DNA of 64,000 bases from Symbiodinium kawagutii (Eukaryota; Sar; Dinophyceae; Suessiales; Symbiodiniaceae): assembly GCA_009767595.1 (NCBI GenBank), contig VSDK01015113.1, forward strand, positions 365 through 64,364, in the 5' to 3' direction. How positions within the stretch are numbered: the first letter of the stretch is position 1; each line of letters starts with the position of its first letter. Below, piece after piece: positions 1 to 13,639 of this stretch. Below the pieces are notes generated by a model. That model did not search any database and was not told the DNA's origin. It worked only from the letters and a program-made list of their open reading frames with translations. The position numbers and the translations under genes are program-made.

Positions 1-3000
1 TAGTAGTAATAATATAATAATAGTAGTAGTAGTAGTAATAATAGTAGTAGTAGCAATAGTAATAGTAGTTCCAGCAGCAATAGTAGTAGTAGTAATAGTA
101 GTAGTAGTAGTAATAATAGTAGTAGTAGTAGTAATAGTGGTAGTAATACTAGTAGTAGTAGTAGTAGTAATAATATAATAATAGTAGTAGTAGTAGTAAT
201 AATAGTAGTAGTAGCAATAGTAATAGTAGTTCCAGCAGCAATAGTAGTAGTAGTAATAGTAGTAGTAGTAATAATAGTAGTAGTAGTAGTAATAATAGTG
301 GTAGTAATACTAGTAGTAGTAGTAGTAGTAATAATATAATAATAGTAGTAGTAGTAGTAATAATAGTAGTAGTAGCAATAGTAATAGTAGTTCCAGCAGC
401 AATAGTAGTAGTAGTAATAGTAGTAGTAGTAATAATAGTAGTAGTAGTAGTAATAATAGTGGTAGTAATACTAGTAGTAGTAGTAGTAGTAATAATATAA
501 TAATAGTAGTAGTAGTAGTAATAATAGTAGTAGTAGCAATAGTAATAGTAGTTCCAGCAGCAATAGTAGTAGTAGTAATAGTAGTAGTAGTAATAATAGT
601 AGTAGTAGTAGTAATAATAGTGGTAGTAATACTAGTAGTAGTAGTAGTAGTAATAATATAATAATAGTAGTAGTAGTAGTAATAATAGTAGTAGTAGCAA
701 TAGTAATAGTAGTTCCAGCAGCAATAGTAGTAGTAGTAATAGTAGTAGTAGTAATAATAGTAGTAGTAGTAGTAATAATAGTGGTAGTAATACTAGTAGT
801 AGTAGTAGTAGTAATAATATAATAATAGTAGTAGTAGTAGTAATAATAGTAGTAGTAGCAATAGTAATAGTAGTTCCAGCAGCAATAGTAGTAGTAGTAA
901 TAGTAGTAGTAGTAATAATAGTAGTAGTAGTAGTAATAATAGTGGTAGTAATACTAGTAGTAGTAGTAGTAGTAATAATATAATAATAGTAGTAGTAGTA
1001 GTAATAATAGTAGTAGTAGCAATAGTAATAGTAGTTCCAGCAGCAATAGTAGTAGTAGTAATAGTAGTAGTAGTAATAATAGTAGTAGTAGTAGTAATAA
1101 TAGTGGTAGTAATACTAGTAGTAGTAGTAGTAGTAATAATATAATAATAGTAGTAGTAGTAGTAATAATAGTAGTAGTAGCAATAGTAATAGTAGTTCCA
1201 GCAGCAATAGTAGTAGTAGTAATAGTAGTAGTAGTAATAATAGTAGTAGTAGTAGTAATAATAGTGGTAGTAATACTAGTAGTAGTAGTAGTAGTAATAA
1301 TATAATAATAGTAGTAGTAGTAGTAATAATAGTAGTAGTAGCAATAGTAATAGTAGTTCCAGCAGCAATAGTAGTAGTAGTAATAGTAGTAGTAGTAATA
1401 ATAGTAGTAGTAGTAGTAATAATAGTGGTAGTAATACTAGTAGTAGTAGTAGTAGTAATAATATAATAATAGTAGTAGTAGTAGTAATAATAGTAGTAGT
1501 AGCAATAGTAATAGTAGTTCCAGCAGCAATAGTAGTAGTAGTAATAGTAGTAGTAGTAATAATAGTAGTAGTAGTAGTAATAATAGTGGTAGTAATACTA
1601 GTAGTAGTAGTAGTAGTAATAATATAATAATAGTAGTAGTAGTAGTAATAATAGTAGTAGTAGCAATAGTAATAGTAGTTCCAGCAGCAATAGTAGTAGT
1701 AGTAATAGTAGTAGTAGTAATAATAGTAGTAGTAGTAGTAATAATAGTGGTAGTAATACTAGTAGTAGTAGTAGTAGTAATAATATAATAATAGTAGTAG
1801 TAGTAGTAATAATAGTAGTAGTAGCAATAGTAATAGTAGTTCCAGCAGCAATAGTAGTAGTAGTAATAGTAGTAGTAGTAATAATAGTAGTAGTAGTAGT
1901 AATAATAGTGGTAGTAATACTAGTAGTAGTAGTAGTAGTAATAATATAATAATAGTAGTAGTAGTAGTAATAATAGTAGTAGTAGCAATAGTAATAGTAG
2001 TTCCAGCAGCAATAGTAGTAGTAGTAATAGTAGTAGTAGTAATAATAGTAGTAGTAGTAGTAATAATAGTGGTAGTAATACTAGTAGTAGTAGTAGTAGT
2101 AATAATATAATAATAGTAGTAGTAGTAGTAATAATAGTAGTAGTAGCAATAGTAATAGTAGTTCCAGCAGCAATAGTAGTAGTAGTAATAGTAGTAGTAG
2201 TAATAATAGTAGTAGTAGTAGTAATAATAGTGGTAGTAATACTAGTAGTAGTAGTAGTAGTAATAATATAATAATAGTAGTAGTAGTAGTAATAATAGTA
2301 GTAGTAGCAATAGTAATAGTAGTTCCAGCAGCAATAGTAGTAGTAGTAATAGTAGTAGTAGTAATAATAGTAGTAGTAGTAGTAATAATAGTGGTAGTAA
2401 TACTAGTAGTAGTAGTAGTAGTAATAATATAATAATAGTAGTAGTAGTAGTAATAATAGTAGTAGTAGCAATAGTAATAGTAGTTCCAGCAGCAATAGTA
2501 GTAGTAGTAATAGTAGTAGTAGTAATAATAGTAGTAGTAGTAGTAATAATAGTGGTAGTAATACTAGTAGTAGTAGTAGTAGTAATAATATAATAATAGT
2601 AGTAGTAGTAGTAATAATAGTAGTAGTAGCAATAGTAATAGTAGTTCCAGCAGCAATAGTAGTAGTAGTAATAGTAGTAGTAGTAATAATAGTAGTAGTA
2701 GTAGTAATAATAGTGGTAGTAATACTAGTAGTAGTAGTAGTAGTAATAATATAATAATAGTAGTAGTAGTAGTAATAATAGTAGTAGTAGCAATAGTAAT
2801 AGTAGTTCCAGCAGCAATAGTAGTAGTAGTAATAGTAGTAGTAGTAATAATAGTAGTAGTAGTAGTAATAATAGTGGTAGTAATACTAGTAGTAGTAGTA
2901 GTAGTAATAATATAATAATAGTAGTAGTAGTAGTAATAATAGTAGTAGTAGCAATAGTAATAGTAGTTCCAGCAGCAATAGTAGTAGTAGTAATAGTAGT

Positions 3001-5131
3001 AGTAGTAATAATAGTAGTAGTAGTAGTAATAATAGTGGTAGTAATACTAGTAGTAGTAGTAGTAGTAATAATATAATAATAGTAGTAGTAGTAGTAATAA
3101 TAGTAGTAGTAGCAATAGTAATAGTAGTTCCAGCAGCAATAGTAGTAGTAGTAATAGTAGTAGTAGTAATAATAGTAGTAGTAGTAGTAATAATAGTGGT
3201 AGTAATACTAGTAGTAGTAGTAGTAGTAATAATATAATAATAGTAGTAGTAGTAGTAATAATAGTAGTAGTAGCAATAGTAATAGTAGTTCCAGCAGCAA
3301 TAGTAGTAGTAGTAATAGTAGTAGTAGTAATAATAGTAGTAGTAGTAGTAATAATAGTGGTAGTAATACTAGTAGTAGTAGTAGTAGTAATAATATAATA
3401 ATAGTAGTAGTAGTAGTAATAATAGTAGTAGTAGCAATAGTAATAGTAGTTCCAGCAGCAATAGTAGTAGTAGTAATAGTAGTAGTAGTAATAATAGTAG
3501 TAGTAGTAGTAATAATAGTGGTAGTAATACTAGTAGTAGTAGTAGTAGTAATAATATAATAATAGTAGTAGTAGTAGTAATAATAGTAGTAGTAGCAATA
3601 GTAATAGTAGTTCCAGCAGCAATAGTAGTAGTAGTAATAGTAGTAGTAGTAATAATAGTAGTAGTAGTAGTAATAATAGTGGTAGTAATACTAGTAGTAG
3701 TAGTAGTAGTAATAATATAATAATAGTAGTAGTAGTAGTAATAATAGTAGTAGTAGCAATAGTAATAGTAGTTCCAGCAGCAATAGTAGTAGTAGTAATA
3801 GTAGTAGTAGTAATAATAGTAGTAGTAGTAGTAATAATAGTGGTAGTAATACTAGTAGTAGTAGTAGTAGTAATAATATAATAATAGTAGTAGTAGTAGT
3901 AATAATAGTAGTAGTAGCAATAGTAATAGTAGTTCCAGCAGCAATAGTAGTAGTAGTAATAGTAGTAGTAGTAATAATAGTAGTAGTAGTAGTAATAATA
4001 GTGGTAGTAATACTAGTAGTAGTAGTAGTAGTAATAATATAATAATAGTAGTAGTAGTAGTAATAATAGTAGTAGTAGCAATAGTAATAGTAGTTCCAGC
4101 AGCAATAGTAGTAGTAGTAATAGTAGTAGTAGTAATAATAGTAGTAGTAGTAGTAATAATAGTGGTAGTAATACTAGTAGTAGTAGTAGTAGTAATAATA
4201 TAATAATAGTAGTAGTAGTAGTAATAATAGTAGTAGTAGCAATAGTAATAGTAGTTCCAGCAGCAATAGTAGTAGTAGTAATAGTAGTAGTAGTAATAAT
4301 AGTAGTAGTAGTAGTAATAATAGTGGTAGTAATACTAGTAGTAGTAGTAGTAGTAATAATATAATAATAGTAGTAGTAGTAGTAATAATAGTAGTAGTAG
4401 CAATAGTAATAGTAGTTCCAGCAGCAATAGTAGTAGTAGTAATAGTAGTAGTAGTAATAATAGTAGTAGTAGTAGTAATAATAGTGGTAGTAATACTAGT
4501 AGTAGTAGTAGTAGTAATAATATAATAATAGTAGTAGTAGTAGTAATAATAGTAGTAGTAGCAATAGTAATAGTAGTTCCAGCAGCAATAGTAGTAGTAG
4601 TAATAGTAGTAGTAGTAATAATAGTAGTAGTAGTAGTAATAATAGTGGTAGTAATACTAGTAGTAGTAGTAGTAGTAATAATATAATAATAGTAGTAGTA
4701 GTAGTAATAATAGTAGTAGTAGCAATAGTAATAGTAGTTCCAGCAGCAATAGTAGTAGTAGTAATAGTAGTAGTAGTAATAATAGTAGTAGTAGTAGTAA
4801 TAATAGTGGTAGTAATACTAGTAGTAGTAGTAGTAGTAATAATATAATAATAGTAGTAGTAGTAGTAATAATAGTAGTAGTAGCAATAGTAATAGTAGTT
4901 CCAGCAGCAATAGTAGTAGTAGTAATAGTAGTAGTAGTAATAATAGTAGTAGTAGTAGTAATAATAGTGGTAGTAATACTAGTAGTAGTAGTAGTAGTAA
5001 TAATATAATAATAGTAGTAGTAGTAGTAATAATAGTAGTAGTAGCAATAGTAATAGTAGTTCCAGCAGCAATAGTAGTAGTAGTAATAGTAGTAGTAGTA
5101 ATAATAGTAGTAGTAGTAGTAATAATAGTGG
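1..5131. repeat. 161-bp higher-order satellite of AGT/AAT triplets, about 32 copies
   Basis: The only non-triplet landmark, ttccagcagc, recurs with a spacing of exactly 161 bases: 69, 230, 391, 552 and so on to 5060. That is 31 intervals with no length change. Each unit is made of agt and aat triplets with single landmarks (ttccagcagc, gtggtagtaatact, ataatataataat). The units look identical, except that the first complete unit has one extra agt and one missing aat, so its length is unchanged. Because 161 is not a multiple of three, the reading frame rotates from unit to unit, which explains the long Leu, Thr, Tyr and Ile runs seen on the minus strand here. They are not a gene. The array continues beyond the left edge. 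Confidence 0.97.
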
Positions 5132-5166
5132 TTTGTTATTGTTGTTGGTGCTGGTGGTGGTGATGG

Positions 5167-5207
<41 letters not shown>
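5131..5207. repeat. TTG microsatellite at the edge of the satellite
   Basis: A run of ttg triplets with a few gtg/ctg/gat interruptions directly abuts the last satellite unit. It ends the triplet-repeat block and passes into ordinary sequence (gatcttgtgaatc). It is the complement of the CAA tract at 38.4 kb. Confidence 0.9.
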
Positions 5208-5208
<1 letters not shown>

Positions 5209-8200
5209 GATCTTGTGAATCATGTGAATTTTGTGAATATTTTGAATGGTTCCTAAATGTTTACGGCTGTTTATGGCTATTCTGGTTGGTTTCCAATACA
5301 ACATGCGAGTGTGGATCAGCTGGTGAGTATGAGTTTGCTCTAGTTCGCAGACCCATGGGTTGCGGTAATGAATTCTGTGGATTGGCCAAGTGCTGATCCC
5401 CAACCACCCCAATTTGCATGGAATGTTTGGCAAGATTTGATCGGCATCGAATTGGAACCGCATGAGTTGGGATGACATAATGTCTCCAAGAGTCCAGGAC
5501 ATGGCCATCGGAAGCCCATGCCATGGTGTTGGACGCAACCATAATAAGCTGGGAACACGGTCAGATCGCACTGCCACTGGTGACAACCAAGACAATGGTG
5601 CCTCGAACCAGCAGGAGCATCGCACTGGCGATTCCAGCCCCCATGGTACCCCGAAACCAGCGGCTGGGGGGGTGATAACTTGATGTAACTTGCCCCATGG
5701 GCTGGAATTCAACCCAATGGCCCACCACGGGTGTCCTGAATCTGAATCCTGTTTTGACAAGCCCTGCAGTGCCATCATGCTACCACAATAAGCAAATGTT
5801 CATTAACATCACCCAACCATTGAACGTTGCTGGACCAGTGGATTTGTTCGATGTTGGACTGGTGCAGCTCACCAAACATCATGCACCTGACTTCGGTAGC
5901 TTCACAACCCACGACTGGGGCCCCTGTCGTAGCAGGACATCTACACCATGGCAGAAGATGGGCCGAGCCACTTCCCACCTGAGGTGGTAAAAGCTTTGCA
6001 GCCAGAGGCAGCGGTTGCCATGGGGTTGCCATGGATCTTTGGGGCCCCTTTGGGGCCCAACCAACTCGCCGGGATCTCACAAAAGGCGGCGTCAGTTTCC
6101 GTTTACTGTTTTATGTATTTTCCTGGTTTGACGCAAATGTGTGCTCTTGCTACTGCACATTTTTTTGTTGCTTGTTTCCGTGTTCGTTTCAACCCGTCCC
6201 GACACAGTTTTCAGAGTGGCCATGGTTCGCCCATTCCTCATTCCTGCATTGTTCCCCTGTGGTGCTCGGAGTTTTTTTTGTGCTGCCTTTTTGGTGACAC
6301 TGAACACACTGGATGGGGTGTTTTTTTCTAATTTTGTTCTTGAACACCTGCCGTTGTCAACATCTTCCAGGCTCATTTTCGTCTCAGTCATTTCCTACCT
6401 GCCTGCTTGTGATCATATTCAGCTGGAACATGCAAGGGCTAGTCGTTAGCAAATTAACCCAACGCTGAAACACTTGTTGGCTGCTGATTCCTGATTGATT
6501 CCCCTCAACCTGTTGGGACGATTAGCTTGCTCACAACTTTGGTGTATTCAAACACTGGTTGTTTGTTCACAGTTGCCTGCCAAACTGTTGAGCATGTCAA
6601 TACCTCAGAACATCTCAGAACTCCATGTTTTTTTTGTTTATATACATTTATGATGGCTTATAATGCTGATTACGTATGGTCCAACAGTAACAGCAAGCAG
6701 CTATACACCAATGGCCTAGGGATCATGAATAACAGGTGATGCCCCCCCCAGCTATAAAGTGGGGTAATAATTTGTTTTTCAACTATTCAACTCGAGCACT
6801 AGCAGGTCTATCGCTGATGAGTAGAAAACCTGGGAGTATTCAGGGATGCCACCTGCCACAAGGGGCTCCCTGACCCCCTGGGGTTGGCATAACCAAGCCT
6901 TCAACCTGGTGGCCTGCTTGGTGGTTCCACCCTGGTGGTGGGTTTGGGCCCCAGGATCAGCTGTTGATGATCGTTTTCAGCGATGTGGATAAGAACTTGG
7001 GACACCTTTGCCGCGCGGCCCTGGGGCCCGGGTCGGGGTTTGGCATCACCCAGTCTTGTGTGCATAGCTTGCGCCTAGTTCTCCTTGAAACTGATGGGGT
7101 TTCCAGCTGTTTGTTGGGACCATCAATCCTGCGCTGCCACGGGTCGGTGGGGAGGGTCACCATAAAAACGCGTACCGTGCCATGGCTGATCCATGTCGAT
7201 ATTTTCCAAAGCCACCCAGGATCATCATGTCATCTTGCCAGGTGATGATTTCTCAAACCAGCTGGCAACTACCGGTCACTATTAAGCATGGTTTCTTTAT
7301 CCAAGGCTTCTAAGCATCCACCCTCAGCTATCATCAACCTAAGCCTGCCTGTCGAGTTGTTTCATCATGGATCTTTGATATTTGGGTTTCAACCCACGGG
7401 GATGGGGGAGTCCATTTTTTGTTGTTCTCCAACAATGAGAGTGTAATTAGTCATGGTTTGCGATGATTAATGGCAACTATAGTGATAACCTACCGCAATG
7501 CTTCACCATCCTGAATGACAAGGGATGGCACTGGGTACCCGGGTTTGTCCATGGTCGCCATCAAAAACGGCCACAAACTTGGATGGTTGCGCTTGGTATT
7601 TCTATGGTCATGGACAACCCCAGGTCAAGTTGGATCTTGCTGGCGCTTCATTAACTGACAGGGGGGCCAGATCAATGCCCTGAACAGTCGAGGGTTTCAG
7701 ATAGGGGCTCACTGGCTGTTTTCCAAATTATGGATGAAAGAACCTTTATGAATATACATTTTTCCCGATACACGTTGGCCATTCTAACACTGTTACCCGA
7801 TATCAACCATTGTAAGCAGCATTCACCAATGCTGACATGTCAACAACGGCAATTGATCCATAAGCATTGTTGATTTTGAATTTGTGATTGTGATTGTGGT
7901 TATCATCGGTCACTTCTGAACCCACAATTGGTTACAGAACCAACTATAAGTCTTCATTGGCTACCCTTTGGTAATCCAGCATGGCAACGGATAATCCACC
8001 ATTACCTATTGGGAATAGGTTTTCCGGCCCGCTATGTTAGATCACTACAAGGTGGTACTTTTACACTACTCCTCCTTTGGTTTGGGGTCGTTCACTTCGG
8101 TTAGCTCACTGGGGAAACTACCGATTCTGGTACATAATGGTGCATGCTTCATATGAATATGACGTAATCAATTGAGTTGGTTCACTAGGATGACTACCCG

Positions 8201-11200
8201 ATTATTTCACTTAGGTTAGTTCACTGCCAGTGAGTCAAATGGCTTATAAATCAGCATCTCGACCATCCGATCGTGCTCGGTATCTTCGGACGTCACCTGA
8301 GGTATGGCGCAAGAGTCCAAGCAAAGCTGTGGCTGGGCACCGTGACGGGTCATTGGCAGCCTGGTGGTGCGGGAAGATCATGAAGCACGTGACATACCAA
8401 GTAAATGGTGGCTCAGAATGGTTAACGACCACCCAGCTAGTTCGATTAATATTGGTCAGCAACCAGTTGATAATGAAATTGACATGTGTAAAATAGTTGC
8501 TAACGGTTATATGATAGCCTGCCAACAAAAGTAATGACTACACATGGATATCTAGTTGGTGAGTGGGTTGACTGATATTTTTTATAGGGGTTAAAACACC
8601 AAGAAACAAAGTAAATGCTTGATGTGCAAAGGGTCAGTAGTCTTCACATTCACCACTTGGTTGATGGTGGTTGCTTCCTTAAACCCATGACATATTACCC
8701 AATATGGTCACCAGTATCGTTCTCAAGCTAGTATATAGTCACCGTCGTTTTTTTCCACCTGTTTCTATGTACATGGTCGCGCATTGGTTCAACGACAGTC
8801 GATGCTTGACAGGATGTGTGTGTGTTTGGATGAAATTATCAGGCTATTTTTTTCGTAGCGAGTCTGGCACGTACAATGCCGAAGAGTGATTCCAAGACGG
8901 CAGTTGAGGTGATGATTTCCTCGAATGCATGAGGATTCTGTCCGTTTATGCAGAGTCCAAGGCGCCCAAGGCAACTTAGGGGCTGTCGGCCTGGGCGCAG
9001 CCGGCGTCCTGTGAAACTGCCATGGTGATCAACTGATTGGCAACAGAGAACCGCATGCTGTACTTGAGCCTTTCGGATGCACAATATATTTAGACAGTGT
9101 AAATGTGTAAAAACATGAAAATGTTCATTTATATATATATATATATATAGATGTGTGTAAATGTGGAGTTATGTGTACAGATTAGCATATGCATACTATA
9201 TCAAGGTACACACTGATCATGCATATTTATGTGGTTCTGTGCATGACATTTAGAATCAAATGGAGAGAAAAAGTGCCCTTTCCTCCCTTGTTTCTTTTTG
9301 CCTATGATTGACCGGTATTAACTGCTTGTGCGGGTCATTAGCTGTGATGAGCCACTACTGTCGCATAATGTCCCTTCATTCCTGGTGTTCAAACATTCGT
9401 TGTTTGTTGGTGAGTATGCGACTGCTCGCCCACCCCCACCTTATTGCCGAAGCCCATCATTTTCCTTGGCTTGAGCTGGCACACCATACATACTGTATGT
9501 GTGTGCATGAAATGCAATACAATTGAATGGGATGCAATGTAATGTGCTTTAATGTGCATAAGGGAATGTTGTGTCATGTCATGTAATGGAATGCATGCAA
9601 TATGCAGGTCAATCTTGTTCTTTTATAGGCGCCGAATTGCCATATTGTTTGGAAGTCCCAGTCACGGACAGTCCCAGGTTTGGCCCCAGGCCTTTTGAAC
9701 AATTCAAGTTGTGCACTCGTCACTCGCTCTGGAAGTTGCACTGGATGCTTTTTGCGCGTCCAGTTCTCTCCATCGTTCCCAGCTCGAGCGAAGCTAAATG
9801 GCTTCAGCTTGGGTTGTCAACGGTGTGGGACCTCGGAGAAAGGCTTCACGAAATGGGAAGTGTGCAGGTTGTGCATGCAGGAGAATTCTTGGGTGCCATT
9901 TGCTTACTAGAGATTTTGTTTCTGGTGTCACTGCCTTTTTGTTTAATGCCAAACCTGGATTGACAAACCCCTGGTTGATCATTACTAGGCGGTATCCTCC
10001 AAAAGCCTTTGGTTTCCCAATCCTGGGTTAACATGAATCACGATTCTGGGTTCCTGATTGGCCTCGTTTTAGCATCACCTGAAGCATGATGCTCAACCTC
10101 CTCCATGCACCAGGAAATCATTCGGACACACAACTGGAAGTGATTCCCTGCGATGTTTCTTGTGATTTCATGTTGGTTGGTTTGATTTGATTGGTGAAGT
10201 TCACTTGTCAGTTGGTCTTGGTTGGTTGGTTGATTGGTTGAGTATGGGTTGGTAGTTATTGATTGTTGCTTGCCTTCTTTGTCGGCGTTGTTGTTGTGCC
10301 TTTTCTTGTTGTGTTGTTGCCGTCGCCGCTGTTAGTGTTGATGCGACTGCTATCAGTCGTGGTGGTGGAGGTGGCTACTGCAACCTCCCAACGTGAGGGC
10401 CTGTTGTTGGGATTTGTTTGATATTTATATAACCGATGCCATCAGAAACTATCATCGACCATGCTCAAGCACAACCTTCCACTAGAAATTGGTGAGGTAT
10501 CATGAGGTATCTCAATATCACAGTGGCTTTGAATGTTTCAGGACAGCCCCAAGAGATTTTGGCAAAAATAAACAGCTGTCTAACTAAGTGTTTTCCAAAT
10601 GCACAAAATAAAACACTTTTAAGCATCTATTTGTGTTTTCTAAATGCATCAAAACCCGAACAATTATTGACCCATTCTTTGAAAACAAAAACTGGTTGAT
10701 AACCATTTTTTTGAACAACTATTGACCCCTTATTTAGCATCACTTACACTTTGGCAAATTAATATGGCAATGGAAAATCACCATTTTATATAGGAAACCC
10801 TTGGAAAATAGCTATAAATGCTGGATTTTCAATTGCCAGGTTAGTTTACCAGAGGGCAAAAGTCACCAAAATCATCAGCTGGATCTGCTCCAGTTTCCCA
10901 TGCATGAATCTGCTCCAGGATCGCATCCGCACGCGTTCGCAAGGCGCACGCTTGAGCTTGGCAGCTGCACAAAGCGGGGCCACATTGCAGCAACGTTGCA
11001 CTAACCATTTTTCCAATGAATGGTGGCAGGGAAAACCTTCTTAGAAGGGGAAAAAGAATGATTTTTTCCTCACAACCTGGTGCTTCTAAATCGGTGGAGC
11101 GGCCGATTCCGGCAGATATGCACTGCTTTCCAGGCAACCTGGTCTTTCAGAAAGAAAAAAGCCACGCAGATGCCCCGTTCATCCACCTGGTTGGTTGTGC

Positions 11201-13410
11201 GTTGTTGCCATCGTCATGATGATCATGCCGTGATCATCGTCTTCAGCCTTTTCGTGGCCATCAGCATCATGTGCTGTTCGTGTAAGGATCTGTTCGTGTA
11301 ATGAATTGTTTCTGATGTTTCTGATTTGATTCATGATATTTCATGATTATGTTTTGGATCTATAGATGTTTTTGCTTAATTACATTTCATTCTTGCATCA
11401 TCTCATATCCATAGGATCAGAGATCGCCTGTAACAATTCTGGGTGAATATGTCTGCTCTGAGAGTCAAGTGTTTGACTGTTGTTGCTCTAATCCATAGGG
11501 ATCCATAGGCATGAGACCAGCACAGTTGCAATTCTGGTGGCCAGGACCTTTGCCCACTTGGGGAGAAGTGCCTTGGCATCAGCAGACTTCAGAGTCGTTC
11601 GATAGTGTTCATTAGCTGAACCATGAATATCCAGAATGTCTCAATCAGAGGCACATACAGTGAATCTTTTCATTTTTGGGAGAGGGGGTGGAGGTAAGTA
11701 ATAGGAGAAAGGGATTACTAACGCGAAACTCTTTGCAGACTTTCACAGGTGCGTAGTTGCATGTATTGCATGTGCGGCTGTCCATGGTGTTATCACCACA
11801 GCTATGACATCGGTTCCTCACTGATGCACATCCTACTGTGGCTGTGCCGTGCCGTGGCATGTTGGGATCACCCGCCTCTGGCTGGGTTCACAGCCTCTTT
11901 TCTTCATGTAAAGATGTAGCATATGTGTTATTGAATAGAAACGCATACTGGATATATATATATATGTATTTATTTATTCAGTATGCTTCAACAGATATAT
12001 GCATTTGTATGTTCTTTTCTATTAGGTATATATATACACACGTTTCTGTTGATTCAATGTGTGCAACATGCATCGGAATGTGTAAGTGCAGCATATCTGT
12101 TCAAGTCTTTTAAGCCGCTGTCAATACCCATTATCATTGAGTCTCTGTAAAGCAGTGCTGGGCCCATACCTGCAGGATCCTGCAGGGCCATATTTCAAAA
12201 CAAGTTTGCAGCACCGGTGAAGACTATTCAATTCCAGGTTTTTGGGAGCCATGGCACAGGGCTATTAACTTTCCTATTTAACCCCTCAACAACTACAACG
12301 GCTACAACTACAATTATAGATTCACAACCTTACCATATCCAACATTCTATTGAAGACCCCCGGGTTGTGGTTCTCAGTTCAACCTGTTGCAAATCGCTTG
12401 CAATGTTGACAAGGTTTCACAAAGGGGTGGCTTTAGTTCTTAGTGTGAATGTTTGAAATTGGCTACTGTAATTCATTGGACCTGTACGGAGACCCCAAAA
12501 GCTAATCACCCCTCAGATGATGTTGTAAGTTGTAACTCAGTGACCTCATGAATTTCGGCTAATTAATCATTACAATCGGTGAAGATCAGTGTGCACTTCC
12601 TATATCTTACGATCCATGAAACCGTGGTCTTCTAGTGTCCTACGGTCTCCTGGGGACAGGCTTTGATTTCATCGGTGATCCAGGATTGTGATTGATCGAA
12701 TCTGAAGTGCGGCGGTCCAAGTCACCAGGTAAATATATTGATAATGATTAATGATAGTTCGTCATGTTTGGATTTTGCTAGTTGAGGATGGTTCACATCG
12801 TTTCATGGCAGACGATGGTTGATATGGATGGTTGTTCATGTTTGATCCTGATATATCCTGATCACAACTTTTTATCGATGGTTCATGGTTCCCTGAGTTT
12901 ACCGGTTGACATGTGGCATATAGAAATGCTTTCCATGCTTGGTCAAAGAAATTAGGTCGTGGGCTCAGCACCACAAACCATCTATGTTTGGGGGAAACTC
13001 CATCAGTAGTCCTCACGACCGTTGCTTAATGACGACCCTTTTGTCATTTGGGCCAGCTGGAACCAATCATCATTCACCACAGCCAGCCACAGAGCTCCAT
13101 TTGCCATTCATTGTCACCAACCATGATTATCCATCATGAACCACCATCATTATTACTGATGATCAAATTGGTTAACTACCATCACATTTTCTATCCATCT
13201 ATTCAGCATCACTAGCCACTATTGGCGATCATCAATCAGACATAGATGTATAAAGATCACAATGAAGCATTCGATTGGTTAACCATCATTAACCACCATT
13301 TTGATTTTTAAAAAAACCCATCAGAAATACAATGAACCAATGAGTCTCTCCGGGACGCCGTCCCGTCCGTTGAGGCTTCCTTCGCTGGGACCTCAGCAAA
13401 TTCCCATTGT
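5208..13410. other. Intergenic DNA without a convincing gene
   Basis: Open frames here are short, begin at arbitrary codons and overlap on both strands. Visible contents are a TA dinucleotide run at about 9129-9149, a TTGG-rich stretch at about 10155-10265, TA-rich patches near 11958 and 12028, and many dispersed copies of the short word aaccatcatt. Three weak coding-like patches (8252-8400 plus, 9680-9910 plus, 10850-11137 minus) are the only places I would test for exons. Confidence 0.5.
9680..9910 (+). CDS. Possible exon with a C-x2-C / C-x2-C pattern (very weak)
   Basis: One plus-strand frame reads CQRC, twelve residues, then CRLC, a spacing compatible with a zinc-ribbon-like site, before stopping after VPFAY. 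Another plus frame across the same stretch stays open longer (9571-9963) and has no such pattern, so the frame is undecided. I recognise no family. The reason for listing it is the cysteine spacing in an otherwise gene-free 8-kb stretch. It could equally be chance. Confidence 0.12.
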   Translation: MAPGLLNNSSCALVTRSGSCTGCFLRVQFSPSFPARAKLNGFSLGCQRCGTSEKGFTKWEVCRLCMQENSWVPFAY

Positions 13411-13497
13411 GGTTGGGAGGGAACTAAGGAGCCAGGGATCTTGACATATCCTTTTTTGCCGGAGCGTTTTGAAGCTACCAGGAGGGGCCACTAAACA
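13411..13497. repeat. R1 dispersed repeat copy (a), target of the retrotransposon
   Basis: This copy runs from ttgggagggaactaaggagccaggg to gaagctaccaggagg. The same words recur in R1 copies at 29.4, 30.9, 31.7, 40.3, 42.4 and 57.7 kb. Its right end carries the 21-bp sequence that is duplicated on the other side of the retrotransposon. Confidence 0.6.
13477..13497. repeat. Target-site duplication, left copy
   Basis: These 21 bases match 24341-24361 with one mismatch (g versus c at position 8). Both are in direct orientation and bracket the retrotransposon, and the left copy is continuous with an R1 repeat. This is the expected signature of target-primed insertion. Confidence 0.75.
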
Positions 13498-13639
13498 AAC
13501 GGTTGCTTGAGATGACCATTAACCATCATTAACCATCATTTTCTGCATTTTCTGGCTTGCATCCACGTGAGACATGGGAATGAACGAAGTCGGCAGCAGC
13601 GTACTCCGATCACAATATGTAAATTCACAATGTAAAAAA
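13498..13639 (-). other. Retrotransposon 3' untranslated tail
   Basis: These 142 bases follow the RNase H reading frame. On the minus strand the tail includes two copies of aatgatggtt near its end instead of a poly-A stretch. Tails of short tandem words are seen in several LINE groups. The same word is widespread in this window, so part of it may derive from target DNA. Confidence 0.5.

Noticed and set aside
4657..5778. Minus-strand 373-codon open frame with runs of Tyr, Thr, Leu and Ile
   Set aside because: It is a reading of the AGT/AAT satellite and TTG tract; the residue runs follow the 161-bp frame rotation.
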